Assembly: GCF_000090795.2 (NCBI RefSeq)
Contig: NW_003546326.1
Span: 209,051 to 273,050, forward strand
From: Amphimedon queenslandica
Lineage: Eukaryota; Porifera; Demospongiae; Haplosclerida; Niphatidae
DNA length: 64,000 bases
Direction: 5' to 3'
Position numbers and translations under genes: made by a program. Below are positions 26,040 through 35,400 of the stretch, piece by piece. The notes under the pieces are model-generated. The model was given only the letters and a program-made list of their open reading frames with translations. It did no database searches and was not told the origin of the DNA. Position 1 is the stretch's first letter. Each line of letters opens with the position of its first letter.

Positions 26040-28748
26040 CCTGTCCCTATCTTTTTTCTCCCCTTTCTTTCCTCCTCAGACTTAAGAAAGATATGCAAAA
26101 GAAAGATAAAGAAAAACAAGATGCCTCTAAAGCTTTCCAAGATGAAAAGTATGCAGTATCTATTGGTAATGGGACTGACTTATAATCCACTGATGCAGGG
26201 AAGAAACAGCAAAGAAACTTGCTTCACTTGAAGAACACTATCAGAGTCTCATTGAGGCCTCAAAAAAGAGAGCAATAGAGTCTGAAGTACGTTTACTGAT
26301 CGAACGTAAAGAAACCTTCATTAAGCCAACCGAACAAAGACTACAAGAACTTGATAGATTATGGTAAGCCTATAGGCATGGAGCATAATGTGTATTAATT
26401 GTTTTAATAGTAAATTTGCATCACAAGCAATGCCAGGAGTAGAGACTGAGCTGGTAGCTTATAGGGAGCAAGTGAAGGCATCATTGGATACATTCAAGGT
26501 GAATATATAGCAATATGGCAGTCACATGAACTTGATTCTCTCTTCCCCCCTCTCTCTCTCTTCTCCAGAGCTCAATTGATGATCAAGTTAGTAAATTGAA
26601 CAAGAAAGGAGCCGAGTTGAATGATTTAGAACCAGTCAATCCGCCACTGTCACACATGTCACCACAACTAAAAATGGTGAGTTGATTAGTACATTCACTG
26701 TAATATCAACATCCAACCTTCTTTTCATAGAAAACCCAGCTGGTTCAGAGATCTTTATTTGCATCACTCCAGCGTGGTGGAGGAGTACCTGGTCTACAGC
26801 CTTCAGGAATACAGCAACCACCAGGAATCCAACCACCAGCTATGCACACACCTCAAGAACCTCCCCCACCTCCAGTCTCAATGGTAGATCAAAACATGAA
26901 GACAGGTACAGAGATAAGCAATGTTTGTTATTATTATTTATTATTTTATTTTAATTTATTTTACAGGAGGGAGTGAAGGAGGGAGTGGATCAGATAATGT
27001 ATTGACATTTCCAAGTGCAAATCCTGAATCACATTCCCATGTACAGATTGGTAGTGGTTTTGGAATGAATAGTGCTACTAGTAACAGTGGTATGGGTGGT
27101 GGTATGGGTCCCAGTTTATCAGGATTGGAGCAGACTGGTATGGGAATGAATCAGACAGGCATGGGAATGAATCAGCCTGGTATGGGAATGGGACCCAGTC
27201 AGATGAGAATGGGACCTGGTCAAACTAATGGTCAAAGTAGCATGGGAATGAACCAAAATAGTATGGGAATGGGTCCAGCTATGAATCAGGCAGGAATGAG
27301 TATTGATCAAGGTAGTATGGGAATGGGTTTCAATCAGACCAGTTCCAGTGGAATGGGAATGAGTCTCGGTGGCCAAACTGGAATAGAAACTGGAATGAAT
27401 TTTAGTCAAGCTCCCAACCAGCCTGACATGGGGATGGGAATGGGTCTGAGTCAAGTAGGAATGGGAATGAATCAGTTCGGAATGGGAATGAACCTGCCTC
27501 AAGGTGGAATGGGAATGGGTCAATCTGCTATGAACATGGATCACTCTAGAATGGGAATGGGTTCTATTGGAACGGGAATGGGACCTGGAAGTTTAGGAAT
27601 GGGTCATGTAGGAACAGGAATGGGTAAAGCAGGCTCATTCAGTGGAGGAATGAGTATGAATCCACCACAAGTATCAGCGTCTAATCAGAATCCTTCAATG
27701 CAGCCTCCACCAGCTAGTCAAGGAGGAGGAGCTAAACCAAACTCTGAGAGGAGAAATTTTGATCAGCTGGTATCTAAACTCTCTCCACATTATCCTCACT
27801 ATTCGAGGTAGATAGAAAGACAATAGTACTGTTCATTTTTAATGTAATGTACACTGTATACTATAGGGAGGATTTCAAGAGAGCCGTTTTAGAACTGAGA
27901 AAGAACATAAGTCTCACTGGCCTGCCACTAGATGATGTCATTCAGAAAGTAAATGAACAATAGTAGTATCATTATTATTATTGTTAATATGCTACTTGAT
28001 ATAACTGTATTAGGTAAGAGAAGTTATAAATGAGAAAGAAATGAGTAGAATGAATCCACCTCAAGTTCCTTCATCATTGTCTCAAATGACACCAAGTGAT
28101 GGTTTTCCATTCTCTCAGCAACCTCTGATGAATCAGGTATACAATAACCTAATAATAACCTAATCATTATAATTATAATTATAATGAACTCAGTATAATA
28201 AAAGGCTATTATTCTAATTTTAATTTTCTTTCATGTACAGGGGGGCTCCATGTTTCGTCCTAATATCCTGCAGCAGCCATCTCCTATGCAATCTCCTCCA
28301 TTGCCAGTTCGTCATTTACAGCAACACCAGCAGCAGCAGTGGGCACAGCATCAAGCCCAAAAACAGCATCAAATGCAGGCACTCCAGCAACAGCATCAGC
28401 AAATGCAGCAGCACCAACAGCAGTTGCAGCAGCAGCTTCAATCCCAGCAGCATCATCATCACATGGAGTACAATGATGATAACAATTGTATCATATGCTA
28501 TGAGGATATGGCCCCTAGTGATTCTATTGCATTGGACTGTAGGCACAGATTCCATAGTCATGTGAGCTTCTGATAGATACCCTCTATCTAATACATTTAT
28601 GTAGTCTTGGTTGTGATTTTGTCTGATCCTTTTTCTTTTATTTTCTTTTCTTCATTAGTGTATTCGTTCGTGGTTGAAGGAACAGAAAACGTGCCCAACG
28701 TGTCGTAAATATGCTTTACTCAAGGACGAGTTCCCATTCCTTAATTAA
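19038..28748 (+). CDS. TTC3: TTC3-like E3 ubiquitin ligase (TPR + RING-H2)
   Basis: 35 exons, 2041 aa. The family joins TPR-mediated binding to a C-terminal RING that recruits an E2; human TTC3 ubiquitinates phospho-AKT (established knowledge, not shown here). Seen in order: acidic start (EELEEEDYDDIPDLE); conserved N-terminal helical region to about residue 375; TPR-like helices in exons 21793-22716 (TSYYHKGEYDDAHIAF, AQSLFNMGKCLAAIDTF, YYVKQNRYADAMQYV); a Cys/His block in 22965-23158 (CTRRCFIPFHPTCW ... CCLKPDCKGKI) that TTC3 proteins share; the FKEHGPLEPMDAIL ... HHGGLGDFLL module at 24240-24400; a long acidic disordered exon (24228-25656); coiled coils (25480-26680); a Met/Gly-rich repeat (27080-27650); a conserved helical segment FDQLVSKLSPHYPHYSR; a poly-Gln tract; RING-H2 CIICYEDM...CRHRFHSHC...CPTC split by an intron (28562-28658). 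The start at 19038 precedes continuous homology and an in-frame donor. Longer introns (20412-20967) carry the 186-bp repeat. Confidence 0.92.
20705..20835 (-). repeat. 186-bp repeat family, one truncated unit (TTC3-like intron)
   Basis: The body aaacagctcaaacttgatat ... atttctctcct is followed by a decayed palindrome (ccctgtactatatagtatgg) near 20817. Confidence 0.75.
25957..26038 (+). repeat. (ATA)n microsatellite
   Basis: About 25 trinucleotide units in a TTC3-like intron. It creates a poly-Ile/poly-Leu frame that is not coding. Confidence 0.9.
27080..27650 (+). repeat. Coding minisatellite: Met/Gly-rich repeat in the TTC3-like gene
   Basis: Within exon 26967-27807. Repeated codon blocks atgggaatg alternate with variable linkers, encoding GMGMNQ, GMGMGP and GMGMNL units. 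More than a dozen copies in frame. Confidence 0.85.
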
Positions 28749-28868
28749 GAAACTTCTAACGCTAACCTAAATATTGTATACGTTTAGTTTTTTTGACTCC
28801 CTATAATTAATTGTGCTGAGTAGTTTAATGACTTATAATAGTGTAAGTCTACTGCTACTATTATTATG

Positions 28869-28878
28869 AATAAATAAA
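28869..28878 (+). terminator. Poly(A) signal pair of the TTC3-like gene
   Basis: Two overlapping AATAAA hexamers about 120 bp after the TTC3-like stop codon. The LIPT1 stop on the other strand is at 28914-28916, so the two 3' ends lie tail to tail within about 45 bp. Confidence 0.7.
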
Positions 28879-28913
28879 GAGAAAATTAATTTTAACAATA
28901 AGTTCTTTTTTGA

Positions 28914-30715
28914 TCATTGTTTAGTAATGTATTCTCTAAAATTGATTCCTAAAAAAGAGAAAAAAATAAGATAGAGTGAGAGTAAAGATGATTTGCATAC
29001 CCACTATTGAGTGATCACTTGATTTGGTTATTATTCCATTTTCAACTAGCATTGTCTCCTAATAAGAAACTCGTGTCAGTTACCACTATACACTACTCAC
29101 TGTACCTCTCCAATCGTTACGTTAAACTTTGGTGTCTTGTCCCAGATCCACTGTACACTTCTAAATTCTTTTTCCAGTTCACTTATGCCTGGAAAGAGAG
29201 GCGAAGGAGATCCAGTGGGTGAGAATGGCTCTATATCAACCATCTGTACATAAAATATAATAATAATAGTAACATTAAAGATCAGTCTTTTACTTGGTGA
29301 TGTCTTTTGTCTTTCAAGTCGTGCAACTCATAAAATTGAGCAGCTATTGCTTTGCATATGTCATCGTATTGCATCTTGTTCTCTTTCAGTAAGGTTTTTA
29401 TATTAAGAGTCTCTGATGGGATACTCTGTGTGGCAGTCGTTGATGCAAAACTAAACTAAAAAAAATTAAAAATTCCAAATTATGTTAATTCTCCCATCTC
29501 AGCACCATAGGGTGAGGTTGTAAAATGGTATCCAACATCACTTTATCAGTGTCAATCAGTAAAGTGAAGTGGTGATAGGTGTGATCTTTACCGACGCGTG
29601 CGGCACTGCCTGATACCTATTGGGTGTGGTTTAAGGCGACCTTTATCGACTGACCTTTTTCCCTTTGCATAATATGTCGTTTCGCTGTCCGACGTACAGC
29701 CTAACCCCCCAATTATTGTTAACAGCATCAGCGACAAGTTGGAGGTTACGGTGTCTGTTGTAGTCCAATTTATGAGCAAAGAATGTGCAGTTGAGGTTAC
29801 CCATATCCTGTATTAATGTACATATGTCATATGCAGGGTTTCCCACAGGATTTTGGCATAATGCCCAGTACATTTTTAATTAGAAAAAAACATCATTTAT
29901 TGTATAGTACAGCTAGGAGAGATTTTTCTATTTAAAAAATTTTTCTTAATACATATACGCATATTTATGCTGTGTAGAAAGTTTTGAGTTGATTCCGATC
30001 AAGTTTGGATTTTTTTACAAATTTTTGAAGTTGCTAAAAAATCAGGCCAAAGTCCCCGTACTCTAGTACATGGTCTTGGGCCAAATTTCGCCAAAATTGA
30101 AAAGTAGAGAATTCTTCATTTTTACAATTTTTCCTGATGCATATACATGTACTTATATTGTGTAGAAAGTTTGAGCTGATTCTGATCAAAATTGAATTTT
30201 TTATTTATTTTTAAAGTTGCTCCAAAAGCCATGTGTTCAGACTAGCATAACCCTGGTCATGTCATGTGACTATCAGTCATGTGACACTTACATGATACAC
30301 TGCTCCACCCCCTGACCTCCGCCTTGCCATTTTTGTACCCGTTGATCTCAATTTTTCAAAATCTGCCTCCATCCAAGGGTTCTGAAAATGTTTAAGATTC
30401 TAACAAATTAAGAACCCCCATTTTACCTGAAACCTTCCCACTACAACCTATACACAGAAAATGACATCGCCTGACATCAAAGGATAATTATGTAATTTTA
30501 GAACTCACACTTGGCTCGTTTCTCCATAGCAACAGGACACGCCTACCAAGATAGGAGACGTTGTCAAGGAGCCATGTTTCAAGAGCAAGATTAGCATAAA
30601 TGTTATTGGATAAAGACCTGTACACAATAACCTGTCACAGAATAAATAGAAATAATAATGACACAATCAGATAAGCATATACCTCCTTCACTGGTTTATT
30701 CAGCCATTGACTCAT
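28914..30715 (-). CDS. LIPT1: Mitochondrial lipoyltransferase 1
   Basis: Transfers lipoyl groups to E2 subunits of mitochondrial 2-oxoacid dehydrogenases. Ten exons: 30683-30715, 30509-30631, 30427-30447 (a 21-nt microexon), 30292-30381, 29655-29807, 29506-29616, 29294-29455, 29106-29243, 29001-29058, 28914-28948. They total 924 nt, 307 aa. Seen: [35 protein letters not shown] (the microexon), [24 protein letters not shown] (the GGG-H core of the LplA/LIPT fold), then [20 protein letters not shown] with a conserved Lys and His pair, and [10 protein letters not shown] in the C-terminal domain. The protein ends soon after (FREYITKQ), shorter than vertebrate LIPT1. The N-terminus at 30715 lacks a transit peptide and follows an acceptor-like tcaatag with an in-frame stop just upstream, so a further 5' exon may exist. 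The intron 29808-30291 holds two degenerate 186-bp repeat units. Confidence 0.93.
29850..30235 (+). repeat. 186-bp repeat family, two degenerate units (LIPT1 intron)
   Basis: Palindrome decayed to ccccgtactctagtacatgg near 30054. The body motifs (agagaattct, acatgtactta, gagctgattctgatcaaaat) are clear. Orientation is antisense to LIPT1. Confidence 0.8.
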
Positions 30716-30855
30716 TCTATTGATATTTTAATTTTTAATTGACACTAATTACATAACATCTGTAACTATAGAAACAAACCACAGAGTATATACAGGACCA
30801 ACATAAAAACTAAATAATAAGAAAAAATTATTAAATAATAATAACATTATTTTTT

Positions 30856-32022
30856 TTAGTTCCACAGAAACATTGATAATAATGCTGAAAATATCTCATC
30901 ATTAAAGTCGTCAACTTGACGACTTCTTTGATTGGCTCTCTGCATTCTGTTCTGTTTCAACTTTTCATAGTCCGAGCGATGGACGGTCCTACGACTGGAC
31001 CTACTTTGATAAAACCTCTCCGTCGTATTAATAATCCTTCTATAAAGGTTCCCTGCCTGTTGTACGACAAGAAAGTTCCTCGGGCCACTACTAAGGTTCC
31101 TAAAATCAGCAGTATTCAATTGATACCACATAAACGTAAAACGCTGTCCATCTGTGATTATTGCTTGAGCACATTCCGGTTCCGGCAATATTCCCAGACC
31201 CCCGAGGCCACCAGTAGGACCAACTTTAGCTCTAGCTTGTTCTAGGAGAAGACCGTGAAGAGAAAGAGTGGCCCTTTGTATGAGCTGGTCTTCGTCAAGC
31301 CGTAGATCATCAATGAAGACTAGAGTATGAATGTAAGGAAAATTAAAAGAGGAGATGGGGATAGGGGGACTAATTTGAACTTGAGATTTGTTTAAACTTA
31401 ACAGTATCCTTTTCTTGCCCATTTCGTCTAATTCCTTCTCGGTCCATCCTAACGAATTCTCCAGGATATCAACTTCATCTGAATTAAAGAATGGCCCAAA
31501 TGGTTTCTTGGATTTCACAAGAGTACCCTGAAATTTCCCACGTACACCTACAAGAGGTCCATCCATTAGCTGCCAGGTGCTATCAACTGGAGGGTTGCCA
31601 ATAAAGTGAAGGTTTTTAAGACTATCTAGATCCTCTTCCTTCGCTAGGCTCAGGAGGTTTTTTATAATGTTTGCAAAAAGATTGAACTGGTAACCGGCCG
31701 CGGGATGGCCCTCGTCCTCGTTATCGTCTTTGACATCTTTGCTTATCTCCCTCTCAAAGTTACGGGCATATATGATACTGTTGCAAATGGCTTCCTTCCA
31801 GATAGAAGGGTCCAGCCTGTAGTCGGAGTATTCAGAAAAAGCTTTAGGAGGATCTCTGAGGAGTCGAGATTTTGTTAGGGCGAGAACTTGCTGCTTAGGA
31901 TAAGGGATCCTAACTGCTGGGTGGGAGATATAGGCCTCGAAACTCTCCATAGATGAGACAGAACGAGAGAAAATGGAAGATAAAAACAGGGACCTCTTGG
32001 CAGCCATATTATTATTGACCAA
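30856..32022 (-). CDS. MRPS30: Mitochondrial large ribosomal subunit protein mL65 (mL37 family)
   Basis: Single-exon ORF of 388 aa, intronless in a window of intron-rich genes. The N-terminus (MAAKRSLFLSSIFSRSVSS) is basic and hydroxylated, as in a mitochondrial transit peptide; the second ATG at 32007 may be the true start. Family markers sit in the C-terminal half: the block AQAIITDGQRFTFMWYQLNT followed by a GPRNFLVV-QQAGNLYR segment and a final DDFNDEIFSALLSMFL helix, which fits mL65 (MRPS30) better than its paralogue mL37. The block PYIHTLVFIDDLRL ... LLLEQARAKVG is common to both. It lies 141 bp upstream of LIPT1 on the same strand, so two mitochondrial genes are adjacent. Its start faces the ANKHD1-like gene. 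The superfamily is fairly sure, the choice mL65 versus mL37 less so. Confidence 0.75.
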   Translation of the reverse strand: MVNNNMAAKRSLFLSSIFSRSVSSMESFEAYISHPAVRIPYPKQQVLALTKSRLLRDPPKAFSEYSDYRLDPSIWKEAICNSIIYARNFEREISKDVKDDNEDEGHPAAGYQFNLFANIIKNLLSLAKEEDLDSLKNLHFIGNPPVDSTWQLMDGPLVGVRGKFQGTLVKSKKPFGPFFNSDEVDILENSLGWTEKELDEMGKKRILLSLNKSQVQISPPIPISSFNFPYIHTLVFIDDLRLDEDQLIQRATLSLHGLLLEQARAKVGPTGGLGGLGILPEPECAQAIITDGQRFTFMWYQLNTADFRNLSSGPRNFLVVQQAGNLYRRIINTTERFYQSRSSRRTVHRSDYEKLKQNRMQRANQRSRQVDDFNDEIFSALLSMFLWN

Positions 32023-32459
32023 TGGTGAGCACGTGGGTGGTTGGGTGGATTTATAAATTTTAAGAAAAATTTTAACCCCCGGATCGGGGGGAGGTAATGG
32101 GCGGAGTCACTTGGTTACGTCACATGATAAAATTATACTTGCTGTCCATGTGGAGGCCGGGGAGAATAGGATAACGGGAAGACGGTTGTATTGAGTCTTT
32201 TGAGTGCCTGTCCTCCTCTGACTGGAGACTATTGACGTTCCTCGAAGATAGAGAGGGCTTCCCCGCTCGCCCACTGACAATAAAAGAGGAACGAGAGAAG
32301 GAAGACGAGGAAAGAGTAAAAATAATCATTTAATTAAGGACCACTCTCCGCCCTACTACTAAACGAATGAAAAGCTCTCGACGTAAGACAAAAGAGACAG
32401 CAAGCCCTCTGTAAAGCAAAGGATACTATCTAGCATCTACTTATAAGTATCTGACCAAA
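32023..32459. promoter_or_regulatory. Putative bidirectional promoter, mL65 (-) / ANKHD1-like (+)
   Basis: 437 bp between divergent start codons, less AT-rich than surrounding introns, with short C and G runs near 32075-32100. A 69-codon minus-strand frame inside it has no recognisable features. No TATA box was recognised. Confidence 0.5.
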
Positions 32460-35400
32460 ATGGCTGACAGTAACCTAATGGAAGGTAATGGAGGCCCAGA
32501 GAGTGTCTTTCGATCTGTTGCTGATGCCGAAGTGAGCCTTGACGAGATGCTAAGTCTAGCCTGTAGACAAGGAAAACAAGATATAGTGGAGCTCCTCCTT
32601 GAAAGCGGAGCCAAAGTGAACTATCGCAACAAAGCCGGGAACACGCCTCTTTTAGAAGCATGCAGCCAAGGTCATGTGAATATAGCCTGTCTATTACTCG
32701 AACGAAATGCTGATATTGATGCCCCCACGGAGACCACGTCTGATAGTGCCCTCACGTGGGCGTGTACCCTTGGGAATGAGGAAATTGTTCAGCTCCTCCT
32801 GGAGCACAAGGCCTCCATTGAACATCGTACGCGGGATGGGTGTACCGCCCTCATGTTTGCTGCGCTCGCCGGCCACGAGAATGTCGCTCGGCTCCTCCTC
32901 GATCACGGTGCCAAGCTAAACGTTGAGAGCGACAGCAACAAGGACAGTCCTTTGACGTTTGCCTGTTGGAAAGGACACCAAAGGGTCGTCGAGCTATTCC
33001 TGGCCCACAAGGCTAACATTGAACACCGCACTAAAGAAGGTTTTAGTCCACTTATGTTTGCTGCGCTAGGCGGACACACTGAAGTAGCCCGGTTGTTATT
33101 AGAGAAAAAGGCCGAAGTGAACAATCCTAGCGGAAGTAATAACGATATACCATTGACGAGTGCCTGCTGGAAGGGGCACCATGCTGTAGTTGAGCTTCTC
33201 TTACAGTATAATTCCAACATTGAGCATCACACGAAAGATGGCTGTACTCCATTAATGCTAGCAGCTAGGTATGTAGTGTTTAATGCCTTTCTCCTTTTTG
33301 TTTTTTCTGTCTCATTCTTTTCATGTCTATTCTCTTTCATCCCTTTCTTTCTGCTCCATGTACATGTACTGTATCTCTCCTCCTCTACTTAGTTTTGTTA
33401 TCATTTCCTGTCCTCACAGTCCACCCTCAAGATTATGAATATTATCAGATTACACAACTCCCTCTCTCTCTCTTTGTTCCCATAAAAAGGGACCTCTTCT
33501 ATAACCCAATTTGTGTGTGTGTGTTTGCATGACTTGTTTATATTATCCACGCTTCTTTAACAGTTGAAGTAATGATGTACTGTTCCATAAACCGTCCCAA
33601 CTGTTTATTTGGGATAAAGTACAAGTGCCCCCTCCTCCTCCTCCTCCTTTCTCTCTCTCTCTCTTTCTGTTTAACATTCTTCATCATCATAAGTGTCCCT
33701 ATATTTTATAAAATGTACATTAGCTCACTCTCTGTGTATACACGTACACATGTACAGTACATGGTCTGTTTGTCTGTGTGTATGTATGTACATGTACATG
33801 TATGTACAGTATAGCTTTGTTGTTTGTCTATGTATGCGTACGATGTTTACTGTGTGATCCTGACTCACTCACTGTACCACCTGTATTAATTTCCTTCTTG
33901 TCTGACTCATTATTTTCAGTTACCTTTTCAGCTTTCTTCCCATTCCTTCTCCTCTCCCTTCTCTCCCCCTCCTCCTCAATTTATTTTTAAACTGGTATTT
34001 TATCTCTCTTGTCTCCAGGGAGGGACATTTATCAGTTGCCCAGCTGCTACTCAATCACAATGCTAAGGTCAACGTGCCCTCTGGCAGTGAGAACAATATA
34101 CCACTGACACTGGCTTGCTGGAAAGGTAAGGAGAGAGAGAGAGAGAGAGAGAGAAAGTAGAGGCCATACATGTACATCGTACACTGTGTCATGTAATTGT
34201 ACTATAAGCAATTTTATTGTTTAATAGCCTTTTTGCTTTCTTGTTATGTTGTGTGTTTTCCCTTGGAAGTTATTCATCTTGTGACTAGCCTAGTTCCACT
34301 TGTTGTTCCACTTCCTCTTCTTTGACTATCATAATCTAACCTTCACTTGCTAAATATTTACCATTGTTATCTGTTAATGCTCTAATAGGTCACAGGGATG
34401 TCGTGGAGCTACTACTACAATATAACTCCAACATTGAGCACCAGAACAAAGCTGGGTGTACCCCTTTGATGCTAGCTGCCAGGTAAGAGGAAGAAGGATA
34501 ATGTGTGTGCATCAAAATTGCCTTATTAGTGATGGGTGACAATTGTACATGTTTTAGTGGTTTCTATAAATGTCATAATAATAAACTCACACACACACAC
34601 ACACATAAGTCAGGCACATGGTGACCATGTGCTTTTGACACACAAAGCCCACACAAGCCTCCATTCAGGAGCATATTTGAGCTGTTCAAGGTCTATAGAC
34701 TATGTGTATTTGATAAATAGGCATTGAAAGGAGGTTTGAATGTTGTATTAATGAAAAGGAGGGATAAGGTGTTGGGCTTGCAGCTGGTGTTAATGAATTA
34801 GGTTTTTGGGTATTTTGGCACATTAGCACTAAACAGTGTACATGCTCACTATGCTACTGTATACTGATTGATTGGAACACTTTGTAATGTGAGCAGTGAT
34901 GGTTTATACTTTCGTTCTCCTGATGGTCACATGACCGTCATGTGATGAGACAGATCATATACTGAGCTCACATTAAACATTACATCATTTACATGTAACT
35001 ATACATGGATGTACATGTATTATTACTGAACATGTACATGTATATGAGAAAGATAATCTCAACTTGTTTCTTTTTCTCTCTTTTTAGAGAGGGTCACTTT
35101 GAAGCTACCGATTTATTACTTGACTGTCACGCCCAACTCAACGTGCCCTCCGGCAGCAACGATGACACTCCCCTCACTCTCGCTTGTTGGAAAGGACACG
35201 AGGGTGTGGTCGGACTCCTACTGGAGAAACAATCCTCCATTAACCACCAAACGAAGACTGGGTGCACTCCCCTAATGGAAGCAACCAGGTTAGTGGATAT
35301 AGTAGTGCTATTAGTTGTTTGTTTGTTATGAGAGCATCCTTGTTGATTCGATAAGTTATGCTTGCATCAGTTTGTATCAGTAAAATATTTATTATTTTGT

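Noticed and set aside
32120-32329. 69-codon Ser-rich minus-strand frame between mL65 and ANKHD1-like genes
   Set aside because: No signal, domain or conserved wording; likely chance in a less AT-rich promoter region.
33269-34018. Open frames continuing past the first ANKHD1-like exon
   Set aside because: A donor at 33269 and an acceptor at 34018 rebuild a perfect ankyrin repeat; the intervening frames are low complexity.
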